In this document: positions 1-7,991 of the stretch, piece after piece
Layout of the letters: each line of letters begins with the position of its first letter
How positions within the stretch are numbered: the stretch's first letter is position 1
Assembly (NCBI GenBank): GCA_936920195.1
Contig: CAKZHE010000062.1
Location: forward strand, 1 to 56,949
DNA: 56,949 bases
Reading direction: 5' to 3'
DNA from: an uncultured cyanobacterium
GTDB taxonomy: Bacteria; Cyanobacteriota; Cyanobacteriia; Cyanobacteriales; FACHB-T130
Notes under the pieces: generated by a model
The model's input: only the letters and a program-made list of their open reading frames with translations
What the model was told of the DNA's origin: nothing
Database searches by the model: none
Program-made: the position numbers and the translations under genes

Positions 1-996
1 TGGATGCGTTTTTACAATTCCCGCTCTATCCCCGATGGGTTTCAAATTAAAACAGTAACAGTGAGACAGAAAGCTGATGGCTGGTATGTCTCGCTCAGGA
101 TAGAGAATAAAGAAATCCCGAATTTTCCAGTAATTCCAGACCAGGAAATTAAAACCGTTACTGGCTGCGATTTAGGGCTAGGAAAATTAGTTTATTTGTC
201 GGATGGGAGTAGTATTGAAAATCCCCGTTTCGCTACCAATAAAAAGACTAAACGTTTAATGCGAATTAGGCAGCGGCGGGTTAGTCGCAAACAGAAAGGA
301 AGTAAAAACCGTAGTAAAGCTCAACTAAAAGTCAATAAACTGCACAATCAAATTCAGCAACAGCGAGAATCTTACCAGTGGAATGTTGCTAAACGTATCC
401 TAAAAAGAGCCGATGCTGTTGCCGTTGAAGATTTGCAGATTAAAAACATGATGAAACGGTGCAAGCCCGTTAAGTCTGAGGCGGGGAGGTTTCTCCCTAA
501 CGGTCAATCAGCCAAACGGGGTTTGAATCGTTCTATTGCTGATGCAGGTTGGTATGCGTTAACTCAAAAGCTTGAATATTTGGCTGTGAAGTCAGGCAAG
601 AAATTGTATCGAGTTAACCCAAGATATACCAGCCAAACTTGCAGCAAATGTCAACACATCGATCCAGCTAGTCGCAGTGGTGAAAAGTTTATTTGTACCA
701 ATTGCGGACATATTGATGATGCGAATTTACAAGCTGCCAGAAATGTCAAAATTAAGGCAATAGAAAGATACTCTTTAAATATTGCCAAGATAGTTAAATC
801 AAAAACGGTACGGCGGGACTCGTCGAAACCAGCACAGTTGAGTCTTTTTGAGACAGAATTGTGCGAACGCTTGCCAGTTAATAGGCTGCCATCAAAAGCT
901 TGCACTGAGCATAGTCGAAGTGGCAAACGGCCTGTGGGCGAGAACCCAGAATATACGCAATTGTATTTCTGGGATATTAAGAACGAAATTTCTTAA
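1..996 (+). CDS. tnpB: TnpB (IS200/IS605 family OrfB), 5' end outside window
   Basis: TnpB is the RNA-guided RuvC nuclease carried by IS200/IS605 elements. The frame is open from base 1, so the N-terminal REC/WED part lies upstream of the window; the first ATG inside is at 4. Counting from that ATG, RuvC-I is the Asp at about 56 in TGCDLGLG and RuvC-II the Glu at about 142 in AVEDLQ. A zinc ribbon has Cys at about 213, 216, 231 and 234. In related proteins RuvC-III reads ADxNAARN, but here it reads ANLQAARN, so the expected Asp looks like Asn (about 241). A neighbouring DD pair makes the alignment slightly uncertain. The C-terminal tail runs to a stop just before a right-end hairpin. Family call is firm; nuclease activity is doubtful. 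Confidence 0.9.
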   Translation, partial: WMRFYNSRSIPDGFQIKTVTVRQKADGWYVSLRIENKEIPNFPVIPDQEIKTVTGCDLGLGKLVYLSDGSSIENPRFATNKKTKRLMRIRQRRVSRKQKGSKNRSKAQLKVNKLHNQIQQQRESYQWNVAKRILKRADAVAVEDLQIKNMMKRCKPVKSEAGRFLPNGQSAKRGLNRSIADAGWYALTQKLEYLAVKSGKKLYRVNPRYTSQTCSKCQHIDPASRSGEKFICTNCGHIDDANLQAARNVKIKAIERYSLNIAKIVKSKTVRRDSSKPAQLSLFETELCERLPVNRLPSKACTEHSRSGKRPVGENPEYTQLYFWDIKNEIS

Positions 997-997
997 G

Positions 998-1029
998 AAT
1001 CCCATCCCCTTTAGGGGTGGGAGGGTCAA
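998..1029 (+). mobile_element. right-end hairpin of the first IS200/IS605 element
   Basis: Directly after the tnpB stop, an imperfect hairpin (CCCATCCCC, loop TTTA, GGGGTGGG, with one bulged T) is followed by GAGGGTCAA. Subterminal hairpins and a TCAA-type end are usual for these elements, and the region also forms the 3' part of the guide RNA in TnpB systems. The next base resumes a different reading frame (a broken FGE-like gene), which supports placing the element end at about 1029. Confidence 0.6.
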
Positions 1030-1218
1030 AATGATTATTACGCTCAAAGCTATCTGAATTTAGCCAGGAAAGTTAAAAATGATAACCGTCCTCGGTTGTT
1101 GCGGGGGGGTTCGTGGGGCAATAATCCGAAAAACTGTCGTTCGGCGAATCGTCTCAAGCTCAATCCCGGCGATAGAAATTACAGCGTCGGCTGTCGGGTG
1201 GTGTTGTCTTTTGTGTGA
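1030..1218 (+). pseudogene. C-terminal fragment of a formylglycine-generating-enzyme (SUMF1/FGE) domain protein
   Basis: No start codon is available, but the frame from 1030 to a TGA at 1216-1218 reads through the typical end of an FGE-sulfatase domain. It contains LLRGGSWGNNPKNCRSANR followed by NPGDRN and then the VGCRVV closing motif. These domains in cyanobacteria are often fused to kinases or caspase-like proteins. The 5' part is cut off exactly at the right end of the upstream TnpB element, so the transposon most simply interrupted this gene. The fragment cannot be functional alone. Confidence 0.7.
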
Positions 1219-1236
1219 ACTCTTGTAGCACTTTTT

Positions 1237-1836
1237 TTAAGAGTTTAGTTGGCGCGATCGCTCTTGAATTTCCGCAATTTCAAATAATGCCTGGAACTTT
1301 AACCCCACGGATTTATAGAGTTCAGCACCCCCTTGCTGGCGATCTACCAGGGAAATCACCTCGGTGACTTCATAACTAGCCGCTCGCAGGCGTTCCACGG
1401 CATTCAGGGCAGATTGTCCGGTAGTGACCACATCTTCCAATACCACCACCTTCGCCCCTTGGGGTAAAGTTGGTCCCTCAATATAGGCGCGAGTGCCGTG
1501 TCCTTTGGCTTCTTTCCGGATAATCAGAGCGGGAATTGGTCTATGTTCGTAGGCCGAAACCACGCTGACAGCAGTGACAATGGGATCGGCTCCTAAAGTT
1601 AATCCGGCAACAGCTTGGGTATCTTCTGGCAATAAAGATAGCAGCAACCGACCAGTAGCTAAAGCTCCGTGGGGATGCAAAGTCACTTGCTTGCCGTTGA
1701 TGTAGTAGGTACTGGGTTGTCCCGAAGAAAGCACAAAATCGCCTTCTTGATAGGCCAACTGGCAAAATAAATCTAGTAATTGCTGGCGCAGGGCAGTTAA
1801 GTCAGTAGCTAAAGGCGGGGAAATGTTGTCAGTCAT
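1237..1836 (-). CDS. pyrE: orotate phosphoribosyltransferase
   Basis: PyrE transfers the phosphoribosyl group of PRPP to orotate, giving OMP in pyrimidine synthesis. The PRPP-binding motif VVVLEDVVTTGQS is present, as is the N-terminal substrate segment FVLSSGQPSTYYINGK. I chose the ATG at 1834-1836, giving 199 residues, the usual size. The open frame continues upstream to 1947 but would add a non-conserved extension overlapping the start of the divergent gene at 1935. The gene lies tail-to-tail with the FGE fragment. pyrG, another pyrimidine gene, is about 20 kb away and not in the same operon. Confidence 0.93.
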   Translation of the reverse strand: MTDNISPPLATDLTALRQQLLDLFCQLAYQEGDFVLSSGQPSTYYINGKQVTLHPHGALATGRLLLSLLPEDTQAVAGLTLGADPIVTAVSVVSAYEHRPIPALIIRKEAKGHGTRAYIEGPTLPQGAKVVVLEDVVTTGQSALNAVERLRAASYEVTEVISLVDRQQGGAELYKSVGLKFQALFEIAEIQERSRQLNS

Positions 1837-1934
1837 AGCGATCGCCGCAAAAGCAGAATTCCTGGAATTTTCACCAATCCCCATCGTAAACTTAAAGATG
1901 GGATAATATTGAAAAAACTTGAGGCTGAAAGCAA

Positions 1935-2378
1935 ATGCGCCTGTCACTGACTAAATTTATCAGCGCCCTGGCCTTGGCAGCTACTTCCACTGCCGCCTTA
2001 GCTGCCAGTGCGATCGCCGATCCCCTGCCTTCCACCGCCACTAAATACGGCATCGAAACCCTACCGGATTCCATCTTTAGAGCCGCCTATACTAACTCTG
2101 GAGACTATTATTACAATATGAGTACCCAGCGCCAAATTGACTTCATTATTGGTCCCCCTAGAAGCCTCTTTCAGCGCGGCTCGTTTCCAGAAGTAGAATT
2201 CGAGCGCGATGCCGAGCTAATTGAAATTATCTATCGGGATGCGATGTATCAGCAAACCCAATCTGACCCCTATCTTCGCACTCCAGATTTACCCAATCCC
2301 TTCGGCGGCAGTTTATTTCAGCAACTATCCACCGGAGCCTTAAATAACAGATTAACTACCTCTGAATTTAAGCCATAA
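1935..2378 (+). CDS. conserved secreted protein of unknown function
   Basis: The 147-residue product starts with a clear Sec signal peptide: positive MRLSLTK, then an Ala/Leu-rich core ending in AxA-type sites near residues 22-28. The mature part is acidic with many aromatic residues (for example GDYYYNMST) and ends with a Pro/Gly-rich segment. I recognise no catalytic motif. It is divergent from pyrE with about 100 bp between the two starts, so the promoters lie in that gap. Probably periplasmic or cell-surface; the function is unknown. Confidence 0.75.
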   Translation: MRLSLTKFISALALAATSTAALAASAIADPLPSTATKYGIETLPDSIFRAAYTNSGDYYYNMSTQRQIDFIIGPPRSLFQRGSFPEVEFERDAELIEIIYRDAMYQQTQSDPYLRTPDLPNPFGGSLFQQLSTGALNNRLTTSEFKP

Positions 2379-2404
2379 TAGTCAGCGTAAGACTTCCAGC
2401 TCCC

Positions 2405-2887
2405 ATGCTAGTTTTTGAGTTCAAAACCTACGGAAAACGTCCCCAGTTCGCCGCCATTGACGACGCAATTCGGACTGTGCAGTTCATTCGCAATAAATGT
2501 ATCCGCTTTTGGATGGATAACCCGAAGGTCAGCAAGTACGACTTGAGTAAGCAATGTGCAATTTTGGCGGCGGAGTTTCCCTTTGCTAATGAACTTAATT
2601 CAATGGCACGTCAGTCTCACATTTGTCAATGTGGTTGTAGACTAGACCGCGACCATAACGCTGCTATAAATATCCTTAACGCAGGATTGGGTACGGTAGG
2701 GCATACCGGAACCTTGGCACTAGACACTTCGGCTATGCTCAGTGCAGGTGCCAGCAACGCTTTAGGAGATTCGCCCTCTACTCTGGTTGGTGAAAGCCTG
2801 CTAGGGCAAGGCGAATCATTGATTAAAGAATCCCCGTGCCTTGTATCAGGGGAGTGTCAAGTCTTGGAAAGACCACCAACGCGATAA
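2405..2887 (+). pseudogene. internally deleted TnpB remnant (N-terminus joined to C-terminus)
   Basis: Residues 1-70 match the N-terminus of a full-length TnpB (VFEFKTYGKRPQFAAIDDAI, then IRNKCIRFWMDN and LNSMARQ). From residue 71 the sequence jumps to the end of the zinc ribbon and RuvC-III (CQCGCRLDRDHNAAINIL) and the usual Ser/Gly-rich tail. Roughly 260 residues, including RuvC-I and RuvC-II, are missing, yet the frame stays open. This is a deletion derivative that could at most be mobilised in trans. An imperfect inverted repeat (GTAGTTCGGCTT at 2898-2909 and AAGCCCAACTAC at 2931-2942) follows and may belong to its right end. The tRNA gene starts just beyond it. Confidence 0.8.
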
Positions 2888-2959
2888 AAAAGGTTAGTAG
2901 TTCGGCTTGAGCTTCAGATAGCTGCAACTAAAGCCCAACTACCAACTTTCTTGTGCCAA

Positions 2960-3040
2960 TCCAGGGTGCTGGGGTCGAACCAGCCTTGGGTTACCCCACG
3001 GATTATGAGTCCGCTGCCTAAACCGCTCGGCCAACCCTGG
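2960..3040 (-). tRNA. class II tRNA with CAU anticodon; amino-acid identity uncertain
   Basis: The minus strand folds into a full cloverleaf. The acceptor CCAGGGT pairs with ACCCTGG, the discriminator is A and CCA is not encoded. The D-arm is GCC-GAGCGGTTTA-GGC, with G18G19. The anticodon stem GCGGA/TCCGT closes the loop CTCATAA, so the anticodon is CAU. The variable region is long (13 nt, GGG-TAA-CCC core), and the T-arm is GCTGG-TTCGACC-CCAGC. A CAU anticodon belongs to Met, initiator or Ile2 tRNAs, which are class I. Long variable arms belong to Leu, Ser and Tyr tRNAs. The A discriminator favours a Leu-like identity, while the D-arm resembles both Ser and some Leu tRNAs. All canonical positions look intact, so I do not treat it as a decayed gene. 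Confidence 0.85.
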
Positions 3041-3171
3041 CTAAAGTTTATATTAGAGTAAATTGGTAACTATCGGCAACCTAACACAGAATTTCTGGTC
3101 AATTAGTCTCAATACCCCCATCTGGGCAGCCGCAAAACTTTTCTCTCCTTCCGGTCGTAACTTGAACCCCC

Positions 3172-3882
3172 ATGAGATTGAATTCTACCCTAGCACTGAC
3201 TTTAATTTTACTGTCCTCAATGTTGGGAGCAGGTTTTGTGAGTTCGATGTGGGGGTTTACACTGGGGCATGAGGCACTTAAAGCCGTGACTCAGCCAGAC
3301 AGTCGCCCAAACAAAAAACTCCCGCGCAATAAATTAAAGACTCCCGGCAAAGAAGGATTGGCAATTTTACGGGAAGAGGATATTCTGATTCGGGTGAAGG
3401 CCCAAATTGATGGTCAAGGCAAGGATTTAAAATCGGAAAAAGAGCCAGACGACAGTAAAAAGAGCAATCAGTTAACTTCAGTTCCCAAACCCAGCAGCGA
3501 ACCTAGTCCAGAAGCCAAGGAAGCTAATTTGCCAAGCAAGTTTCCGATTAAAAGTCAAGATCGCGGCGTAACTTTAGAAGTGATTAGTGCCAATCAACAG
3601 GGAAATTCTTTATTATTAAATGTTAGTTTGAAAAATAAAGGCGATGGGGCAGTACGATTTCTTTACAGTTTTTTGAATGTCACCGATGAGCAAGGACGCG
3701 CTCTGAGTGCGATTACCGATGGTTTGCCGGGGGAGTTACCCCCCAATGGCAAGGAATTTTATGGCACGGTGAGCATTCCCACGGCGTTATTAAGTAACTC
3801 TCAAAAACTGTCGCTAGCGCTGACAGATTATCCCGATCAAAAACTCCAGTTGAAAATGGCTGGGATTCCCGTAGTGAGGTAG
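3172..3882 (+). CDS. membrane-anchored or secreted protein with C-terminal beta-rich domain
   Basis: The 236-residue product begins with a hydrophobic segment (residues 5-28) that could be a signal peptide or an N-terminal anchor. A charged, low-complexity Lys/Glu/Ser/Pro linker covers about residues 38-125. The last 110 residues alternate hydrophobic and polar positions (VTLEVISANQQGNSLLLNV, then SLKNKGDGAVRFLYSFLNV), as in an immunoglobulin-like or DUF4352-type beta sandwich. No catalytic motif is visible. It is followed after about 60 bp by the CNNM-type gene on the same strand. Function unknown. Confidence 0.75.
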   Translation: MRLNSTLALTLILLSSMLGAGFVSSMWGFTLGHEALKAVTQPDSRPNKKLPRNKLKTPGKEGLAILREEDILIRVKAQIDGQGKDLKSEKEPDDSKKSNQLTSVPKPSSEPSPEAKEANLPSKFPIKSQDRGVTLEVISANQQGNSLLLNVSLKNKGDGAVRFLYSFLNVTDEQGRALSAITDGLPGELPPNGKEFYGTVSIPTALLSNSQKLSLALTDYPDQKLQLKMAGIPVVR

Positions 3883-3943
3883 AAATTCTCGCAATAAAAA
3901 TGATAAGTTTTTTTTGGTTGAGTTGGCACTTGGTAGAGGCTTG

Positions 3944-5386
3944 ATGAGTCAAGTCCCACTATACCTAACCAAGCCGGACATTTTGTTGAGATTGCTATCG
4001 GTGGTGTTGCTGATTGCAATCAATGCTTTCTTTGTGACGGCGGAATTTTCGATGGTTTCAGTCAGGCGATCGCGCATTAATCAATTAGTCGCCGAGGGAG
4101 AAGTTCGCGCCAGAGCGGTACAGGCGTTGCAGCGCAATGTCGATCGGTTGCTATCGGCAACGCAATTGGGCATTACCCTATCTAGTTTAGCCTTGGGGTG
4201 GATTGGGGAAAGTACCATGGCGGTGCTGATTTCCTATTTGATGTTGCGGTTGCCGCTGCCAGCGGAATTTGCCTATGCGATCGCCCATTCCCTGGCTATT
4301 CCGACGGCTTTTTTGGCGATCGCCTATTTACAAATAGTTTTAGGAGAACTTTGCCCCAAATCCCTCGCCTTGATGTATTCGGAAAATTTGGCTTTATTTT
4401 TGGGTGCGCCTAGTTTAGCGATCGCGCGTTTTTTTAACCCCTTTATTTGGGTACTAAATCAATCTACGCGCTTTCTCTTAAAGTTATTCGGCATTGAGTT
4501 TACTGGAATGCCCTATACCCGCGTTACACCAGAAGAATTGCAGATGATTATTGCGACGGAAAGGGAATCTAGCGGACTGGAAGCGGAACAACGGGAACTG
4601 TTAAATAATGTCTTTGAATTTGGCGATGCGGTGGCAGGAGAAGTGATGATTCCCCGCACTAAGATTGCGGCTATTCCCATCACGGCTAATTTCCAAATGC
4701 TTTTAGAAGAAATTGCTGCCAGCGGCTATTCCCGCTACCCAATGATTGGTGAATCCCTGGATGATGTCCGGGGAATAATTGATTTTAAACAATTAGCGGC
4801 TCCCTTAGCGCAAGGACAAATTAATGTTGATTCTCTGGTACATCCGTGGATGCGATCGCCCCAATTTGTCCCAGAATTTACTGCCCTGCGAGAATTATTG
4901 CCGATGATGCAGCGATCGCCCCAAGCCATTGCCATTGTCGTTGATGAATTTGGCGGTACGGCAGGTTTAATTACCCTGAAGGATTTGATTGCTCAAATCA
5001 CTGGGGATAATCTTAAATTAGATAGTGCCAATGAATTGCCAGTACAGTTTATCGATGCTCAAACATTTATTGTCCAAGCCCAAATTAATTTAGAAGATGC
5101 CAACGATTTATTAGGTTTAGATTTACCTCTGCACGAAGAATATCAAACCCTGGGAGGATTTTTACTTTATCAGTATCAAAGAATTCCCGCCCAGGGCGAA
5201 ACCTTGAATTTTAACAACTTAGAATTAACCGTTATTTCTGCCAGCGGTTCCCGCCTGCACGAAATTCGGATTTATCGTCCAGAACCGGAACTGGAAAGCC
5301 CAAATATTGATGGATTTGAAGATTTAGAAGCCGAGCCAATGCCAGGGGATAGAAAGGAGAATATGGAAGGCGATCGCCCAAATTGA
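3944..5386 (+). CDS. CNNM/CorC-HlyC family membrane protein (DUF21 + CBS pair)
   Basis: Members of this family (CorB/CorC, CNNM, formerly 'hemolysin') are implicated in Mg or other divalent cation efflux. The 480-residue product has a four-helix DUF21 membrane domain, roughly residues 10-195 (start motif LIAINAFFVTAEFSMVSVRR). A CBS pair follows at about 205-335 (VMIPRTKIAAIP and IAIVVDEFGGTAGLITLKDL), then a C-terminal CorC_HlyC domain at about 350-440. The frame opens at a TTG at 3914, but the ATG at 3944 has GAGG just upstream and starts nearer the membrane domain, so I prefer it. The C-terminal tail is acidic and probably disordered. Confidence 0.9.
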   Translation: MSQVPLYLTKPDILLRLLSVVLLIAINAFFVTAEFSMVSVRRSRINQLVAEGEVRARAVQALQRNVDRLLSATQLGITLSSLALGWIGESTMAVLISYLMLRLPLPAEFAYAIAHSLAIPTAFLAIAYLQIVLGELCPKSLALMYSENLALFLGAPSLAIARFFNPFIWVLNQSTRFLLKLFGIEFTGMPYTRVTPEELQMIIATERESSGLEAEQRELLNNVFEFGDAVAGEVMIPRTKIAAIPITANFQMLLEEIAASGYSRYPMIGESLDDVRGIIDFKQLAAPLAQGQINVDSLVHPWMRSPQFVPEFTALRELLPMMQRSPQAIAIVVDEFGGTAGLITLKDLIAQITGDNLKLDSANELPVQFIDAQTFIVQAQINLEDANDLLGLDLPLHEEYQTLGGFLLYQYQRIPAQGETLNFNNLELTVISASGSRLHEIRIYRPEPELESPNIDGFEDLEAEPMPGDRKENMEGDRPN

Positions 5387-5714
5387 TAACTGGCTGCATT
5401 AATAGGGGCAAATAGCAAGTACATTTTTGACATTTTAAACAAAAAATCGGATTTGTCACTCCAAATTAAAAACCTGTGAAAATTACCTTGCTTTTTTAAT
5501 TCATCTATGAGATGCTGTTTTCTAAGTCTGTAAGTACGGCAAGTCAATCGAGTTACAGTGGATTCAGGAAAACAGGAAGGTTGTGGGACTTCAGCCTGAG
5601 TAATGGCAGGACTTTCAAACATAGTTGTATCTACATCTAATTTTAGATTGCAGAAAGAATATTAGTAGAGCAATTCTAAATTATTACCAAACAATCAAAA
5701 CCACCCTATTTCCT
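5387..5714. other. intergenic region without a recognised gene
   Basis: There are 328 bases between the CNNM gene and the PhnD-EAL gene. Open frames exist on both strands (a minus-strand frame of 116 codons, and a TTG-initiated extension of the PhnD-EAL frame from 5625), but neither shows protein-like composition or a recognised motif. The part from 5625 may be the decayed signal-peptide region of the following gene. I see no RNA gene. Confidence 0.4.
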
Positions 5715-6965
5715 ATGCTCCCTAAAAATCAGAGTATTAAAATTGGCATCCTGGCTGTCAGAGGAGAAACACAGGCTGTCCAGATGTGGCAGCTAACAGC
5801 AGAATATTTAAGTGCGGAAATTCCCGAATATGAGTTTAAAATTGTCTTACTCAGTTTCGAGCAAATTCACAACGCGATCGCTCGGAGCGAAGTTGATTTT
5901 GTGATTACCAATTCAGGCATATACATTGAATTTGAAGCTCAAGGCAGCGTCAACCGTCTTGCCACTTTAAAACGCCTGAGAATGGGCAAAGCATACACTG
6001 TTTTTGGGGGGACAATTTTCAGCCGCTGCAATCGCTCGGATATTAACCATTTGCCAGATCTGCATGGCAAAACCTTCATGGCAGTTGCAGAAAACTCCTT
6101 GGGAGGTTGGCGGATGGCTTGGCGAGAAATTGTCGAAGCCGGAATTAACCCCTATCGAGACTTTCGAGAACTCAGCTTTGGATGCACTCAAGACGCTGTA
6201 GTTGACTATCAACCAATTGTTTCCTTAAGCGATCGCCGCATCAGTGGCTTTGAAGCCTTGATGCGCTGGCAGCATCCCCAACGGGGTTTAGTTTACCCCG
6301 CAGATTTTATTCAAGTAGCCGAAGAAACTGGACTTTTAATCCCTATGGGGTGGTGGATGTTGGCCGAGGGATGCCGCCAATTACAGCAATGGCAGACACA
6401 ATTTCCGATGCAACCTGCCCTCACCTTAAGTTTAAACCTGTCGGCGAAACAATTCCAGCAACGAGATTTAAGCGATCGCTTGCGGCAAATTCTCCTCGAA
6501 ACTGGTCTGAACGCGCATTATTTAAAGTTAGAAATTACTGAAAGTTGTCTCATGGAAAATGCGGATGCTGCCGCCGCCATAGTCATGGAATTGAAAGCTT
6601 TAGGCGTACAGGTATATATTGATGACTTCGGCACAGGTTATTCTTCCTTGAGTCGCCTGCACGACTTTCACATCGATGCCTTGAAAATTGACCGCAGCTT
6701 TATTAGCCGAATGTTGTTGGATGAAAAAAGCTCAACTATTGTCCGTACAATTGTCATTTTAGCCCATCATCTAGGTATGAATGCGATCGCCGAAGGAGTG
6801 GAAACCCTAGAACAATTAGCCCTACTCAAAACGCTCCATTGCGACTATGCTCAAGGATACATTTTTTCTCGCCCAGTAGATCGCACAGTCGCCGAGGTAT
6901 TACTCCAAGAAGAATTTGCTACAAATACTGAATTTCGGAAAAAATTGCTAGGTAGATGCGGATAA
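5715..6965 (+). CDS. PhnD-like sensor fragment fused directly to a c-di-GMP phosphodiesterase (EAL) domain
   Basis: Residues 1-160 match the first half of a PhnD-type phosphonate-binding sensor (SIKIGILAVRGETQAVQMWQ, then LHGKTFMAVAENSLGGWRMA). At the usual ELSFGGTxDAVV motif the sequence switches within a few residues to an EAL domain (YQPIVSLSDRRISGFEALMR). The EAL signature residues are present: EAL, N in LSLNLSAKQF, E in LEITESC, DDFGTGYSS, K in ALKIDRSF and E in AEGVETLEQ, so phosphodiesterase chemistry looks possible. Cyanobacterial relatives carry a whole PhnD domain, a membrane helix and usually PAS/GGDEF before EAL; all of that is missing here, in frame. I chose the ATG at 5715; a TTG at 5625 would add 30 residues. 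No signal peptide is evident, so it is probably cytoplasmic. Confidence 0.8.
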   Translation: MLPKNQSIKIGILAVRGETQAVQMWQLTAEYLSAEIPEYEFKIVLLSFEQIHNAIARSEVDFVITNSGIYIEFEAQGSVNRLATLKRLRMGKAYTVFGGTIFSRCNRSDINHLPDLHGKTFMAVAENSLGGWRMAWREIVEAGINPYRDFRELSFGCTQDAVVDYQPIVSLSDRRISGFEALMRWQHPQRGLVYPADFIQVAEETGLLIPMGWWMLAEGCRQLQQWQTQFPMQPALTLSLNLSAKQFQQRDLSDRLRQILLETGLNAHYLKLEITESCLMENADAAAAIVMELKALGVQVYIDDFGTGYSSLSRLHDFHIDALKIDRSFISRMLLDEKSSTIVRTIVILAHHLGMNAIAEGVETLEQLALLKTLHCDYAQGYIFSRPVDRTVAEVLLQEEFATNTEFRKKLLGRCG

Positions 6966-7016
6966 TTACGGAGAGAAGACTGGGAATTTTGAATTGCATA
7001 ATACTGATGCCAAAAC

Positions 7017-7048
7017 ACTAGATCGAGATCTAGTATTAAGGTAATACT
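7017..7048. promoter_or_regulatory. two overlapping perfect inverted repeats sharing one arm
   Basis: ACTAGATC-GA-GATCTAGT (7017-7034) is a perfect palindrome with 8-bp arms. Its right arm overlaps the left arm of a second one, AGTATTA-AGG-TAATACT (7032-7048, 7-bp arms). The two cannot both form as RNA hairpins. They lie about 70 bp upstream of the hydrolase-like gene at 7116, so they may be an operator or an RNA switch. No T-tract follows, so a simple terminator is unlikely. Confidence 0.45.
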
Positions 7049-7115
7049 TGGGTGCTAAAGAGTTCTGACGATTCTCAAAACCAATTCTAAAATTCCAGTT
7101 GAGTAGGTTATCTCT

Positions 7116-7991
7116 ATGCAAACCCAATTTGATCTTCCGGAAGTTCTAGACACATATAAATCTCACCAAAATTATCAAATTTACGATCTCAATCCCAATG
7201 ACGATCGTTGCCTAATTTATTTTTCTAGCCACGCCATTTATTATCCCAACGATCAGGAAACATTTCTAGACAGAATTATCAATGGTAATCGATTTGAATG
7301 GCAACGCAATATTTTACCTTCAGTGCGCCGCGCCATCCTAGTGAGAGATGTCTGGAAGCAATGGTATTTGCAAGGAATTAATGGGGAAATTAATACCATT
7401 GAGAAACTATATCAGTTTCTGAAAAAAGAGACTGCGGGATTAAAAATAACTTGTATTGGGAATTCCGGCGGCGGTTATGCTGCCACCCTCTTCGGCTGCT
7501 TGCTAGGAGCAGAAAGAGTTTTTAACTTCTCTGGACAGTTTTATCTAGCTAGTCTCTTGAGTACCGAGACTGAACGAACAGAAAATCAACTTTTAGTCAA
7601 ATATGCAGATGTGCCAGAAATTAGTCAATATTATGATTTGACAAAATTACTGACCACTACCCAAATGCCAGTTTTTTATTTATACCCTGCTCATTGCCAG
7701 TTCGATATCGAGCAAGCAGAAAGTATCCAGTCGAGTCTAAATGTTTATCCTTTTGCCTTCAACCATCACCGTCATGGGCAAACTTGCTATCCGATTAATT
7801 ATTTAGACCTCTGGCAATGTTCTAATCAAAAATTGATTAACCTGAGCCGTAAATACCAAGGCCGAATGTTTAGTTCTCTAGGATTTTCCCTAGAAGTTTC
7901 AGGCTGGCTCAACACTGGCAAATATCTCTGGAGTGTAATTACTAAAAAAATCAAAAAGCTGATGATTTCATCGGGCAGCAAATCGCGCTAA
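7116..7991 (+). CDS. putative alpha/beta-hydrolase-like protein
   Basis: The only clear motif in this 291-residue protein is the nucleophile-elbow-like CIGNSGGGYAA at about residue 118, preceded by hydrophobic strands (LKITCIG), as in serine hydrolases. Other conserved-looking segments are CLIYFSSHAIYY near the N-terminus and FNHHRHGQ near residue 220, which could supply a histidine. No signal peptide or membrane segment is seen. It overlaps the 3' end of the convergent small gene at 7988 by 4 bp. I infer an esterase or lipase-like fold; the substrate is unknown. Confidence 0.65.
   Translation: MQTQFDLPEVLDTYKSHQNYQIYDLNPNDDRCLIYFSSHAIYYPNDQETFLDRIINGNRFEWQRNILPSVRRAILVRDVWKQWYLQGINGEINTIEKLYQFLKKETAGLKITCIGNSGGGYAATLFGCLLGAERVFNFSGQFYLASLLSTETERTENQLLVKYADVPEISQYYDLTKLLTTTQMPVFYLYPAHCQFDIEQAESIQSSLNVYPFAFNHHRHGQTCYPINYLDLWQCSNQKLINLSRKYQGRMFSSLGFSLEVSGWLNTGKYLWSVITKKIKKLMISSGSKSR

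Noticed and set aside
2960-3040. Ordinary tRNA-Met or initiator tRNA
   Set aside because: The 13-nt variable arm with its own stem and the D-arm are class II features; class I Met tRNAs have a 4-5 nt variable region.
5272-5622. 116-codon minus-strand frame after the CNNM gene
   Set aside because: It overlaps the 3' end of the CNNM gene, lacks any recognised motif and has no ribosome binding site.
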